A DNA stretch of 64,000 nt from Melioribacteraceae bacterium (GTDB lineage Bacteria > Bacteroidota > Ignavibacteria > Ignavibacteriales > Melioribacteraceae). A program made the position numbers and the translations under genes. Location: positions 62,001-126,000 of the forward strand of contig DAOSDY010000003.1 in NCBI GenBank assembly GCA_035362835.1, in the 5' to 3' direction. Below are positions 43,230 to 52,350 of the stretch, piece by piece (position 1 is the stretch's first letter; each line of letters starts with the position of its first letter). The notes under the pieces were generated by a model. That model searched no databases. It saw only the letters and a program-made list of their open reading frames with translations, and was not told the DNA's origin.

Positions 43230-43676
43230 ATGTACAACTATCCTTCAAATATTTACGATCAATCGGCTGTTATCCCATATAAGATTGATGGAAGCAGTAT
43301 TAAAATTCTTCTTATTAAATCGAGAAAAGGGAAGTGGATTGTTCCAAAAGGGATAATAGAATCGGGACTTACACCTCAGGAATCAGCTTTAAAAGAATCA
43401 ATTGAAGAAGCAGGTGTTGAGGGAATTGTAAGTCAAAACTATATAGGCGAATATCAATACGAAAAATGGGGCGGAGTTTGTAATGTAAGAGTATTTCCTA
43501 TGCTGGTAACAAAAGAGTACGAAAAGTGGGAAGAGGATTATTTCAGAATTAGAAAATGGTACGACATTAAGAAAGCCGTTTCGCGGATTGAAATCCCTGA
43601 ATTAATAGGTATGTTGAAAAAGCTTCAGGAGCAGATCCTGAAAAATTCTAATGACAATTATGAATCTCTTCGTTGA
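43230..43676 (+). CDS. Nudix hydrolase
   Basis: This is a 148-residue single Nudix domain. The Nudix box region is PKGIIESGLTPQESALKESI followed by EEAG. Glu56, Glu59 and Glu60 of the metal site are present, while the first Glu of the classic pattern is Leu47 and the box Arg is Lys55; similar variants occur in a known subgroup of polyphosphate/diadenosine-type Nudix proteins. The substrate is unknown. The C-terminus overlaps the tail of the opposite-strand SafE gene by 29 bases. Confidence 0.82.
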   Translation: MYNYPSNIYDQSAVIPYKIDGSSIKILLIKSRKGKWIVPKGIIESGLTPQESALKESIEEAGVEGIVSQNYIGEYQYEKWGGVCNVRVFPMLVTKEYEKWEEDYFRIRKWYDIKKAVSRIEIPELIGMLKKLQEQILKNSNDNYESLR

Positions 43677-44355
43677 TAGCAGCCTTTGAGAATTTCGGAC
43701 TTAAGTAAGGAATTCCCAGATTCAATCCCCGCAAAATGAATAAGAGGGCAAGTACTACCGCAAATATGGGAATCAATTTGTTAGCCCGCCTTTTAAAATT
43801 TACATTTATGATTTTTCCGAAGACAGCAGTTGCAAGCATAACCGGGAATGTCCCTAGTCCGAACATTGTCATATATAAAGCACCCGAAAGCCAGTTAACC
43901 GTAGAAACAGCTCCCGCAATCCCGACATATACAAATCCGCAAGGTAATAGTCCGTTTAATACTCCGATCGTAAATAAAGATGAATTTGATTTTTTCGCAA
44001 TCATTCTGGCAAAATGGCTCTTAATGAAATTTGTTGTTTCACGGTAAATGAACGTACCGGCAATCTTGGCCTTAATTTTTCTCGGTGTAAAAATATATGC
44101 AAGAATTATTACGCCGAAAGCAATCGATAGATCCTGCTGTAATCCGAACAGGACCAGCCGGCTTCCGAAGAGTCCGAATAAAGCACCAAGAATTGTATAT
44201 GTTAGTATACGGCCGAAGTTGTAGAGTATCCGTCCCGTAAAAACCTTTAATTGAGAATCCCCTATTACCGGTAATGCAAGAACAATCGGGCCGCACATTC
44301 CGATACAATGAAGACTGCCGAATAATCCGACTACGAAACCGGTCCATATTTCCAT
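43648..44355 (-). CDS. TauE/SafE-like membrane protein of the cbb3 operon
   Basis: The 235-residue protein from the ATG at 44355 has about 6-7 membrane helices. The N-terminal FVVGLFGSLHCIGMCGPIVL is characteristic of the DsbD-like/COG2836 group often found beside cbb3 oxidase genes. LNGLLPCGFVYVGIAGA is the second, repeated motif with a cysteine. A role in copper or thiol delivery for oxidase maturation is inferred from context. The fixH stop and this ATG overlap in TAATG, indicating coupled translation; the frame also extends to 44409 inside fixH. Confidence 0.85.
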   Translation of the reverse strand: MEIWTGFVVGLFGSLHCIGMCGPIVLALPVIGDSQLKVFTGRILYNFGRILTYTILGALFGLFGSRLVLFGLQQDLSIAFGVIILAYIFTPRKIKAKIAGTFIYRETTNFIKSHFARMIAKKSNSSLFTIGVLNGLLPCGFVYVGIAGAVSTVNWLSGALYMTMFGLGTFPVMLATAVFGKIINVNFKRRANKLIPIFAVVLALLFILRGLNLGIPYLSPKFSKAAINEEIHNCH

Positions 44356-44798
44356 TAATTCACCATCAGAATTTTTTCGTTGTAATAAGTAATTCCGTTT
44401 GCCGCCCAATCAACTTTTACTTTCCAAACGCCTTTCATCATCTTTACGGTAGAAATCGTTTGAACATGGGCTGAATCGTTTGTTATCTCTACACCAAAAT
44501 CCTGTGACTGATCGGACGGCCTGTAAAAATGAATATGGCCTGAAATAACCCCGGAACTGAACTCGGTGGGGAAAACAAACTTTATAGCGCTCTGAAGATT
44601 TACAATCTCAAGCTGCTCCTTCAGCCGGGCTGTCCTGTCGATTTTGTCTATCTGTTCCTGATATTCGAGATCTTTTGCGTAATAGTTTTCGGTAACGAGA
44701 TGCACATCCTGATTCATAAAAATCATAACCATAATTATTACGCCGGTTACAAAGATTATGTATGTTGCGGCGATTTTAACTCCCCATGATATTTTCAT
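44355..44798 (-). CDS. fixH: FixH family protein
   Basis: FixH/CcoH-type proteins help assemble the cbb3 oxidase. The 147-residue protein has an N-terminal membrane helix (about 8-28) and a periplasmic beta domain. The FixH features are NQDVHLVTENYYAKDLEYQ after the helix and KGVWKVKVDW followed by NGITYYNEK near the end. It starts with an ATGA overlap with the ccoG stop, and its stop overlaps the next start, so the three genes are tightly coupled. Confidence 0.88.
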   Translation of the reverse strand: MKISWGVKIAATYIIFVTGVIIMVMIFMNQDVHLVTENYYAKDLEYQEQIDKIDRTARLKEQLEIVNLQSAIKFVFPTEFSSGVISGHIHFYRPSDQSQDFGVEITNDSAHVQTISTVKMMKGVWKVKVDWAANGITYYNEKILMVN

Positions 44799-46192
44799 TT
44801 TACCTTCCCGAGAAATGAAGTCTGAATAACATCAAGAACTTTATCGTTCGATTTAACCGAAATTTGCAGCGGGGTCTTCATCGCTTTTATTTCACTCTTA
44901 TGAAGGATAACGAGGAATTTGGATTCGGTAACACCCTGAGGATTAACAATAAGATCGTTTCCTATTAATTTAATTTCACCGTTCAGGTTCTGAAGCTCAA
45001 GAGAAGCGGGTAATTGATCGAATGTTTTGTTTACAATCTTCAGGTCGTATATGTTACTGATCCTTCCGTCCGACTGTTCCTGAAAGAGTAATCCCGGACT
45101 CCTTAAAATACTTAGTTCAACAGGCGAGCGGTTAACGAGAAGGAAAATAATAAGGACAGTTAACAGGATCAGAACAAGTGTATATCCGATGGATCTTGGA
45201 GTAACTAAAGGCTGCTTCCCGGTTTCGATCTGGTTCTTCGACGCATAACGGATCAATCCGCGCGGACGATTTACCTTATCCATTACATCGTTGCACGCGT
45301 CAATACAGGCGGTGCAGTTTACGCATTCAAGCTGTGTACCATTTCGGATATCGATTCCTGTGGGGCATACATCCACACATAAATAACAATCGATGCAGTC
45401 GCCTGAGTTCTGAATCTGGTCTTTTCTTATTTTACCTCTCGGTTCGCCCCGCTTATAATCGTAATGAATTACAACAGAATTCTGATCGAGCATTACTCCC
45501 TGAAGCCTTCCGTACGGACATACCAGAGTACAAGCCTGCTCGCGGAAATATGAAAAAACAAAGTAGAAAAGTCCCGCAAAAATCAGGACTGCCAGAAATG
45601 TAGTGAAATGTTCGGAGGGTGAAGCGGATATATATTTCTGCAGCTCGTCGATTCCGATTATATAAGCAAGAAATATATTTGCTATAATAAATGACAGAAC
45701 GAAGAAGATTAACTGCTTGGAGGATTTTTTAAGGAATTTTACGGCATTCCAAGGCGACTTGTTTAATATCCTCTGTTTAGATGCATCCCCCTCTATCCAG
45801 TATTCTATCTTTCTGAAAACCATTTCCATAAAAATTGTCTGTGGACAGATCCAGCCGCAGAATAGTCTTCCGTAAACAACTGTGAAAAGGAAAATCGATA
45901 CGATGAATGCAATCATTGTAAGCGCAAAAAGATGAAGATCGTGCGGTCCGAACGGGATTCCGAATAAAATAAATTTCCGTTCGATTACGTTAAGAATAAT
46001 AAACGGATGTCCGTCGATCTTAATGAAAGGAACACCGAACAGAAAAACCAGAAGAAAAATACTTACTAAAGTTCTGGCATTATAAAACTTACCGGATGGC
46101 TTTTTAGGATAGATCCAGACACGCTTACCTTCCTTTGTAACAGTTGATATCGAATCCCTGAAGGATTCTTCCTGTATTATTTCATTTTCCAT
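44795..46192 (-). CDS. ccoG: Cytochrome c oxidase accessory protein CcoG (FixG)
   Basis: CcoG is a membrane iron-sulfur protein that helps deliver copper for cbb3 assembly. The 465-residue protein has about five membrane helices, the FixG sequence CGWICPQTIFMEMVFRKIEY (about 92-111), and CTLVCPYGRLQ. A ferredoxin-like pair of 4Fe-4S motifs follows: CIDCYLCVDVCP (first) and CVNCTACIDACN (second). An immunoglobulin-like C-terminal domain covers about 360-465. It overlaps fixH by 4 bases (ATGA) and is separated from ccoP by 92 bases. Confidence 0.93.
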   Translation of the reverse strand: MENEIIQEESFRDSISTVTKEGKRVWIYPKKPSGKFYNARTLVSIFLLVFLFGVPFIKIDGHPFIILNVIERKFILFGIPFGPHDLHLFALTMIAFIVSIFLFTVVYGRLFCGWICPQTIFMEMVFRKIEYWIEGDASKQRILNKSPWNAVKFLKKSSKQLIFFVLSFIIANIFLAYIIGIDELQKYISASPSEHFTTFLAVLIFAGLFYFVFSYFREQACTLVCPYGRLQGVMLDQNSVVIHYDYKRGEPRGKIRKDQIQNSGDCIDCYLCVDVCPTGIDIRNGTQLECVNCTACIDACNDVMDKVNRPRGLIRYASKNQIETGKQPLVTPRSIGYTLVLILLTVLIIFLLVNRSPVELSILRSPGLLFQEQSDGRISNIYDLKIVNKTFDQLPASLELQNLNGEIKLIGNDLIVNPQGVTESKFLVILHKSEIKAMKTPLQISVKSNDKVLDVIQTSFLGKVK

Positions 46193-46284
46193 AGATTCAA
46201 ATCTGCAATTAAATACCTATTGTATTAACCTGAAAAAGAACTGCTGTTTATTAAATTCAGTTGTTGATACAGGCAAAGTAATTA

Positions 46285-47124
46285 TCAGCTTCCTTCAGAA
46301 GTTTCAGGTTCAATCCATTTTTCGCCTTCAGGCGCTTTACCGTTAGGCGGATTAGTGCCTTGCAGGGTAATTATATAGCTTGAAGCGGCCTGCATCTTCT
46401 TAGGATCGAGCTGTGTTTCCCAGCTGATCATACCTTTTGCAGGCACTCCATACTTGATCACTTTAAATATATTTTTTATACCTCCGCCATGAATCCAGTT
46501 ATCGTCGGTTAAATTCGGACCTACAAGACCTTCGCCGCTCTGTCCGTGGCATGTAGCGCAGTTTTTAATATAAATTTCTTTCCCTTCCGCAATAGAGGCG
46601 GGATCATTAACAAATTTAACGGTCTCCTCATTTATAAACGCGCCTGTTCGTATGAGGAACTCGCGCTCGAGCTTTGCCTGTTCAATCTCGACTTTATATT
46701 CTGTGGACTGAACCTGGCCATCGTCGAAAACATGAAATGCGAGCATGTAAATAGCAGCCCAGATTATCGTTCCGTAAAAGAGGATATGGAACCATGGCGG
46801 AATTCTATTATCGAGTTCACGTATTCCGTCGTAATTATGTGCAAGAAGGATTTCCTGTTCTTTTTCTATTGGAGTAGAACGCGTAAGAAATTTTGTCAAA
46901 GCAGTAAAAGGGGATTTGAAAATCTTTCCTTCAGAATCCTGCTTCTCGCTGTAGACTACAATAAGCCATAATACGAAAGCGATCATTATTATTGTAACTA
47001 CCAGCATGAATTTCATCACTTTATCAACAGTATCTTCTCCTTCAGCAGCAATAAGATTCGAAAAGGCCGTAATTGTAAATAACAATGTCGCGATCAGATA
47101 AAATTTTCTATTTATATTTTTCAT
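46285..47124 (-). CDS. ccoP: cbb3 oxidase CcoP-like subunit with a single heme c
   Basis: CcoP passes electrons to the catalytic subunit. From the ATG at 47124 the protein has 279 residues. There are two N-terminal membrane segments, then the cbb3 N-terminal-type segment (DGIRELDNRIPPWFHILFYG), and one cytochrome c domain with C189-A-T-C192-H193. Classical CcoP has two CxxCH motifs; only one is present here, so total heme c in the complex would be two with the CcoO part of CcoNO. The frame opens to 47154, inside ccoQ, which it already overlaps by 17 bases. Confidence 0.88.
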   Translation of the reverse strand: MKNINRKFYLIATLLFTITAFSNLIAAEGEDTVDKVMKFMLVVTIIMIAFVLWLIVVYSEKQDSEGKIFKSPFTALTKFLTRSTPIEKEQEILLAHNYDGIRELDNRIPPWFHILFYGTIIWAAIYMLAFHVFDDGQVQSTEYKVEIEQAKLEREFLIRTGAFINEETVKFVNDPASIAEGKEIYIKNCATCHGQSGEGLVGPNLTDDNWIHGGGIKNIFKVIKYGVPAKGMISWETQLDPKKMQAASSYIITLQGTNPPNGKAPEGEKWIEPETSEGS

Positions 47125-47314
47125 TATCAATCTCAGGATTATTATGATTTTCATTTTTTATTTCAAATGGCAGGTTGCCCATTTTGAACAGATATTTTTT
47201 ATCGAGCCGGACAACCCATATTATAAGGAAAACGAATACCAGGAAAAAAAGGATTAATCCGATCACCGGGAAAATTGAAATACCTTCTATCGAGCTTAAA
47301 TACTTCGAGATCAT
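47108..47314 (-). CDS. ccoQ: cbb3 oxidase small subunit CcoQ-like
   Basis: The 68-residue protein has one membrane helix (about 15-37) and a polar C-terminal tail. This fits the FixQ/CcoQ subunit, which stabilises cbb3. It overlaps the ccoNO stop region by 4 bases (ATGA) and ccoP by 17 bases. Family assignment rests mainly on size, helix and position, since this subunit has few conserved residues. Confidence 0.78.
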   Translation of the reverse strand: MISKYLSSIEGISIFPVIGLILFFLVFVFLIIWVVRLDKKYLFKMGNLPFEIKNENHNNPEIDNEKYK

Positions 47315-49431
47315 TTCGCTTTATTCCCCTTTATATCCGTTCCGAGTCTTTGCAGATAGGCGATAAGAGCAATTACGTCTTTGTCCCAGTCGGCAGGTAT
47401 TCCGTTATTGATCAGGTCATCTGCAATCATGTTAGCCTGTTTTTCAAGATCCTCATTAGCAAATTTTTCGTATCCTTCGTCATACGGAACACCGATCGAT
47501 CTCAGCGCTTTTATTTTTGCCGCAGTGGCTGAAGTATCGAGAGTCTGAGTAAGTAACCACGGGTAAGGAGGCATAATTGATCCGGGCGACATCTGTCTCG
47601 GATCCTCGAAGTGGAGATAGTGCCAGAGGTTAGAGTATTTACCACCTTGCCTGTGAAGATCGGGACCGGTCCGTTTCGATCCCCAGAGGAACGGGTGGTC
47701 GTATACGTATTCTCCGGCTTTCGAGTATTCACCGTAACGTTCGGTTTCGGATCGGAATGGCCTTACTAACTGCGAGTGACACGTATTGCATCCTTCGCGA
47801 ATGTAGATATCTCTACCGTGAAGCTCAAGCGGTGTATAAGGTTTAACGCTTTCAATAGTCGGAATATTCGATTTGACAATGAATGTCGGAATAAATTCAA
47901 CTACGCCGCCGATGAGAATTGCAATTGTAGCCAGAATAGAAAACTGAACCGGCCTCTTTTCGAGCCAGCGGTGAATCATACCGCGTTTCGGCTTATCGTG
48001 TTCCAGGATGAGCGGAGGAGCTTCTGCTTCCTCATTCTTAACAAACTTACCCTGTCTGGCGGTTTTAAGAAGATTGTAAGCCATCAGAAATACTCCGGAC
48101 AGGAACAGGAATCCGCCGAAAGATCTTATTATGTGAAAAGGAATTATTTGAAGCGTTGTTTCTAGAAAATTAGGGTATTGGAGAATTCCGAGAGGAGTAA
48201 ATTGCTTCCACATCAATGATTGAGCTATACCCGACCAGTACATCGGAACCGCGTAAAATACAATACCGAGAGTGGAAATCCAGAAGTGCGCGTTAGCCAG
48301 TTTCTTGGAATAGAGCTCTGTGTTCCACATTTTCGGAACCATCCAGTAGAGTACTCCGAAAGTGAGCATGCCATTCCAGCCGAGAGCGCCAACGTGTACG
48401 TGGGATATTATCCAGTCGGTAAAATGTGCTATTGCATTTAGGTTTTTAAGTGAGAGCATCGGCCCTTCGAATGTTGCCATGCCGTATGCAGTAACTGCGA
48501 CAACCATGAATTTTAGTATCGGGTTATCACGGACACGATCCCAGGCTCCGCGGAGGGTCAATAATCCGTTCAGCATTCCTCCCCAGGAAGGAGCGATAAG
48601 CATCAGTGAAAAAACCGTTCCCAGGGATTGAGCCCAATCGGGTAATGCAGAATAGAGAAGATGATGCGGCCCTGCCCAGATGTATAAAAAGATTAACGCC
48701 CAGAAGTGAAGTATCGATAATCTGTATGAGTAAACAGGTCTGTTTGCTGCCTTTGGTAGAAAGTAATACATCAGTCCTAGGAATGGTGTTGTAAGAAAGA
48801 ATGCGACAGCATTATGTCCGTACCACCATTGAACTAGTGCGTCCTGGACACCTGCATAAACAGGATAACTCTTAAGGAATCCCGCCGGGACTTCGATTGA
48901 GTTTACAACATGAAGAACAGTTACAGTTACAAATGTTGCAATATAGAACCAGATAGCAACATACATATGTTTTTCGCGGCGTTTAATAATTGTGCCGAGC
49001 ATGTTGGCTCCAAATGCGAGCCATACAAGAGCTATTAAAATATCGATCGGCCATTCAAGTTCTGCGTATTCCTTGCTTGTTGTAAATCCCATCGGCAGTG
49101 TTATTGCCGCGAGAACAATTATTGACTGCCATCCCCAGAAGTGGAACTGGCTTAATTTATCGCTGAACATCCTCGCTTTGCATAATCTCTGAAGAGAATA
49201 ATAGACACCTGCAAAGATCAGGTTTCCTACGAATGCGAATATTACTGCATTTGTGTGTAATGGACGGATCCTGCCAAATGTTAAATATTGTATACTAAAA
49301 TTTAATTCGGGCAGGTAGAGTTGTATGGCGATAATTAGACCGACCAGCATTCCTACTATTCCCCAGACAACTGTGGCAATAGTAAAGAGCTTTACAATCT
49401 GGTTATCGTAACTGAATTTGTCGACATTCAT
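47311..49431 (-). CDS. ccoNO: Fused cbb3 oxidase subunits I and II (CcoN-CcoO)
   Basis: The protein reduces oxygen to water and pumps protons in the inner membrane at low oxygen. The 706 residues fuse the catalytic CcoN (about 1-480, 12 helices) to CcoO (about 495-706). Seen: WWYGHNAVAFFLTTPFLG and AGPHHLLYS (copper B histidines), HFTDWIISHVHVGALGW (heme ligands) and, in CcoO, C548-N-T-C551-H552 in the heme c motif. RSETERYGEYSKAGEYVYDH is the CcoO signature. This fusion is usual in Bacteroidota. A 70-base gap separates ccoS upstream. Confidence 0.97.
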   Translation of the reverse strand: MNVDKFSYDNQIVKLFTIATVVWGIVGMLVGLIIAIQLYLPELNFSIQYLTFGRIRPLHTNAVIFAFVGNLIFAGVYYSLQRLCKARMFSDKLSQFHFWGWQSIIVLAAITLPMGFTTSKEYAELEWPIDILIALVWLAFGANMLGTIIKRREKHMYVAIWFYIATFVTVTVLHVVNSIEVPAGFLKSYPVYAGVQDALVQWWYGHNAVAFFLTTPFLGLMYYFLPKAANRPVYSYRLSILHFWALIFLYIWAGPHHLLYSALPDWAQSLGTVFSLMLIAPSWGGMLNGLLTLRGAWDRVRDNPILKFMVVAVTAYGMATFEGPMLSLKNLNAIAHFTDWIISHVHVGALGWNGMLTFGVLYWMVPKMWNTELYSKKLANAHFWISTLGIVFYAVPMYWSGIAQSLMWKQFTPLGILQYPNFLETTLQIIPFHIIRSFGGFLFLSGVFLMAYNLLKTARQGKFVKNEEAEAPPLILEHDKPKRGMIHRWLEKRPVQFSILATIAILIGGVVEFIPTFIVKSNIPTIESVKPYTPLELHGRDIYIREGCNTCHSQLVRPFRSETERYGEYSKAGEYVYDHPFLWGSKRTGPDLHRQGGKYSNLWHYLHFEDPRQMSPGSIMPPYPWLLTQTLDTSATAAKIKALRSIGVPYDEGYEKFANEDLEKQANMIADDLINNGIPADWDKDVIALIAYLQRLGTDIKGNKAK

Positions 49432-49501
49432 TAAACAGCTCCTGGTTTTTATGAACTAATATTTTCAATTAAGAATCGTGTATGAGTAAGTTCAATTAAA
49501 C

Positions 49502-49684
49502 TTACTTACTCTTATTGTCCTTTTTCTCTTCTTCCTTTACGTTATTTGGATTATCGAATAAAATTCTAACAGACGGGGTATATTTATCATCATACTGACC
49601 GCTTTTAACAGCCCATAGATAAGCAATCAAAAAACCTCCGGCAACCAGCAGGCTAGCGCCTATCAGAACGAAAACGACTGACAT
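49502..49684 (-). CDS. ccoS: cbb3 oxidase assembly protein CcoS
   Basis: CcoS is needed for cofactor insertion into cbb3. The 60-residue protein has one membrane helix (about 3-26) and the sequence LIAYLWAVKSGQYDDKYTPS (W..K.GQYDD), the CcoS hallmark. The C-terminus is highly charged. Its ATG overlaps the ccoI stop in TAATG, so it is coupled to the copper ATPase gene. Confidence 0.93.
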   Translation of the reverse strand: MSVVFVLIGASLLVAGGFLIAYLWAVKSGQYDDKYTPSVRILFDNPNNVKEEEKKDNKSK

Positions 49685-52119
49685 TAAATAAATCTCTCTT
49701 TTCTTGCAATAAAATTAATCGAAATTGTTGTAAAGACAACAACTGAAATAGAACTTACGGGCATTAAAATCGCTGCAATGATAGGAGATAAAGTTCCGGT
49801 AACCGCGAATGACAATCCGATAATATTGTAAATGAATGATAGAACGAAACTTGCAATAATTACTTTGTTGCTTTTTTTCGAAAACAGAATAATATCTGCA
49901 AGACGCTTAAACGAATTTGAATCGAGGATTCCGTCGCATGCAGGAGAAAAATTATTAATGTTGTCCGAGATTGATATACCCACATCACTCTGCTTTAGTG
50001 CCCCGGCGTCATTCAAGCCGTCGCCAACCATCAGAACTTTTTTACCGCGGCCCTGCAGCTCTGTTATATATTTCAATTTGTCGTGAGGCGACTGGCGGAA
50101 ATGGAGCTCCTTTTCATCGGCAAAGAAACTCGAGAGTTTTACCTTCTCGCTTTCGTTATCCCCGGAAAGGAGCGAAAATTCATAATCGGCTTCAAGAGAG
50201 GAGACAAGCTCCTTCAATCCTTCGCGATACCGGTTAGAGATTGAAAAATAACCAGCCGGCTTATTGTTAATTGAGATATATACCTTTGTAAATTCATCCT
50301 TGCTGCTTTTAAATCCGTGAATGAAAAACTCGGATCCTGCTTTAACTTCATTCCCGTCAATCGATGCTAAAATACCCTCTCCCGATATCTCGTTAAAAGT
50401 ATCCACACTCATTGAAGGATCATCTTGCAGGTAATCATAAATTGCCCTGCTTAACGGATGTGATGAATTCCTTACTGCAGATTTCACCAGCGACTTATCA
50501 TTACTGCTCAGAGAGCCGCCGTGGAATTCCACTTCCGCTGCGTTGTTCTCAGTTATTGTACCTGTCTTATCGAATACAATATGGTTTATGCCGGCCAGTT
50601 TTTCTATCACATGAGTGTTCTTAAGGTAAAATTTATTTCTTCCGAAAATTCTTAAAGTATTTCCGAGAGTGAACGGCGTGGAGAGTGCCAGGGCACACGG
50701 GCATGCTACAATTAATACCGCGGTGAATGCGTTGAAAGCAAGCGTAGTATCCTCCGGAAGCCAGTAGACTGCTCCAGCTATGGCTATTACAAGTACAATA
50801 AATGTAAAATGCTTGCTTATGCCGTTTGCCAGCGAAACAATCCTCGATTCATCCTCCTTGCTGAAGGCCGAACTGTTCCATAACTGGGTCAGGTAACTTT
50901 GCGATACCTCTTTAACCGTTTCAAGTTCAATAACACCGCCAGCCTGTCTTCCGCCTGCATAGATTATTTCGCCGTTGTTTCTCTCAACTGGAATCGATTC
51001 GCCAGTTACGAAACTGTAATCAATATTGGCATTTCCTTTTATCAGGATTGAATCGGCGGGAATAAGTTCGTTGTTGCGTATAATTATTCTATTACCGACT
51101 TCCAGTTTCTCAACCGGAATAGTAGTCTCTGAATTATATTTTCTGGTAGTTACAGAGACAGGGAAATAGGATTTATAATTTCTTTCGAAGTTGAGTGTCT
51201 CGTAGGTTTTATTCTGAAAGAGTTTTCCGGTAAGTAGAAAGAAAACAAGTCCGCTTAAGGAATCGAGGTAACCTGCACCTTCGAGGAACAGTATGTCTAT
51301 TATACTTCTTAGAAAAAGGACAAGGATTCCCAGAGCGATAGGCACGTCAATATTTACAATCTTTTTCTTTAATCCTTTCCAGGCTGATATAAAATATTCG
51401 GTACTGCTGTAGAACAAAACCGGGAGTGAGAGAATTATGTTTAAGTAAGCGAAAATTCTCTTCATCTCCGGCAGCTCCTCTGTGCCGATCGATAAATACT
51501 CGGGGAAACTGAGGAGCATAATATTGCCGAAACAGAATCCCGCTATTCCGATTTTGTAGTAAAGACTTTTATTCCCGGCCTTTACTTTTTCCTCCTCTTT
51601 CTCCTCAAGGTTAAGGAGAGGTTCGTAACCGAGAGAATCGAGAAGTTCTACCACCTCTTTAAGATTCGTTTTAGACTCGTTTAATGTAATGAAGACTTTT
51701 TTCTGCAGGAAATTAACTTCGGAGGAAATTATGCCGGGATTTAATTTAAATAGGTTCTCCAGTATCCAGATACAGGAACTGCAGTGCATCTGCGGAATGG
51801 ATAACGTTATTCGTGAAATCTGTCCGTCTGTAAAATCGGTCATCCTCTGCTTGAGGTCGGGATCGTTAAGGAACTCATAATTCCGTTTGACCTGGTATTT
51901 TCGCGTTATTCCCGGATTCTGATCAATTGAATAATAATTGCAAAGGTTGTGCTGATTAAGAATTTCGTAAACAGTTTTACATCCGTTGCAGCAGAATATT
52001 TTCTCGTTCAGGCTGATCGAATCATCAGGGCATTCATCACCGCAATGATAACAGATCATTTTAGATCCGGTATTAGGTTCCGGTACAACCGTATTCTGTT
52101 CGGACTCTTTCCTTTCCAA
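49684..52119 (-). CDS. ccoI: Copper-exporting P-type ATPase CcoI
   Basis: CcoI moves copper into the membrane/periplasm for cbb3 assembly. The 811-residue P1B ATPase starts with a cysteine-rich metal-binding part (CYHCGDECP and FCCNGC) and a heavy-metal-associated domain with MHCSSC. After the membrane helices come VTGESIPVERNNG (actuator TGES), the ion channel motif ACPCALALSTPF, the phosphorylation site VFDKTGTIT and MVGDGLNDAGAL. The start is a TTG at 52119; an ATG at 52059 (before CYHCG) would also fit. It is the first gene of the oxidase operon. Confidence 0.95.
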   Translation of the reverse strand: MERKESEQNTVVPEPNTGSKMICYHCGDECPDDSISLNEKIFCCNGCKTVYEILNQHNLCNYYSIDQNPGITRKYQVKRNYEFLNDPDLKQRMTDFTDGQISRITLSIPQMHCSSCIWILENLFKLNPGIISSEVNFLQKKVFITLNESKTNLKEVVELLDSLGYEPLLNLEEKEEEKVKAGNKSLYYKIGIAGFCFGNIMLLSFPEYLSIGTEELPEMKRIFAYLNIILSLPVLFYSSTEYFISAWKGLKKKIVNIDVPIALGILVLFLRSIIDILFLEGAGYLDSLSGLVFFLLTGKLFQNKTYETLNFERNYKSYFPVSVTTRKYNSETTIPVEKLEVGNRIIIRNNELIPADSILIKGNANIDYSFVTGESIPVERNNGEIIYAGGRQAGGVIELETVKEVSQSYLTQLWNSSAFSKEDESRIVSLANGISKHFTFIVLVIAIAGAVYWLPEDTTLAFNAFTAVLIVACPCALALSTPFTLGNTLRIFGRNKFYLKNTHVIEKLAGINHIVFDKTGTITENNAAEVEFHGGSLSSNDKSLVKSAVRNSSHPLSRAIYDYLQDDPSMSVDTFNEISGEGILASIDGNEVKAGSEFFIHGFKSSKDEFTKVYISINNKPAGYFSISNRYREGLKELVSSLEADYEFSLLSGDNESEKVKLSSFFADEKELHFRQSPHDKLKYITELQGRGKKVLMVGDGLNDAGALKQSDVGISISDNINNFSPACDGILDSNSFKRLADIILFSKKSNKVIIASFVLSFIYNIIGLSFAVTGTLSPIIAAILMPVSSISVVVFTTISINFIARKERFI

Positions 52120-52294
52120 TTAATTTAATTTGATTTTTTGAAGTGGATATTTTTTTACGAATTGATTGCCAATTCCGCCGTTAAGATATAAAATTCCGGA
52201 TGTTTTATCTAATAAAGATTTTAAACCTTGTCAGCTCCGTATAGAATATTGCCGGATCATTCTGATTTGATTTATGCAGACATTAAAATGAAAA

Positions 52295-52325
52295 TTTGAG
52301 AATTCGATTTTTGACTTTAACTTTG
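52295..52325 (+). promoter_or_regulatory. Promoter of the SDR gene, consensus Bacteroidota type
   Basis: TTTG (52295-52298), 19 bases, then TAACTTTG (52318-52325). This is an exact match to TTTG/N19/TAnnTTTG, 26 bases before the ATG at 52351. It is the best promoter match in the window. No FNR-type palindrome was found in the 230-base region facing ccoI. Confidence 0.7.
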
Positions 52326-52350
52326 TATCATAAAAAATTCTGAGGTGTTG

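Noticed and set aside
52120..52350. FNR-like site (TTGAT-N4-ATCAA) in front of the cbb3 operon
   Set aside because: TTGATTGCCAATTC at about 52161 has only one half-site; the second half does not match.
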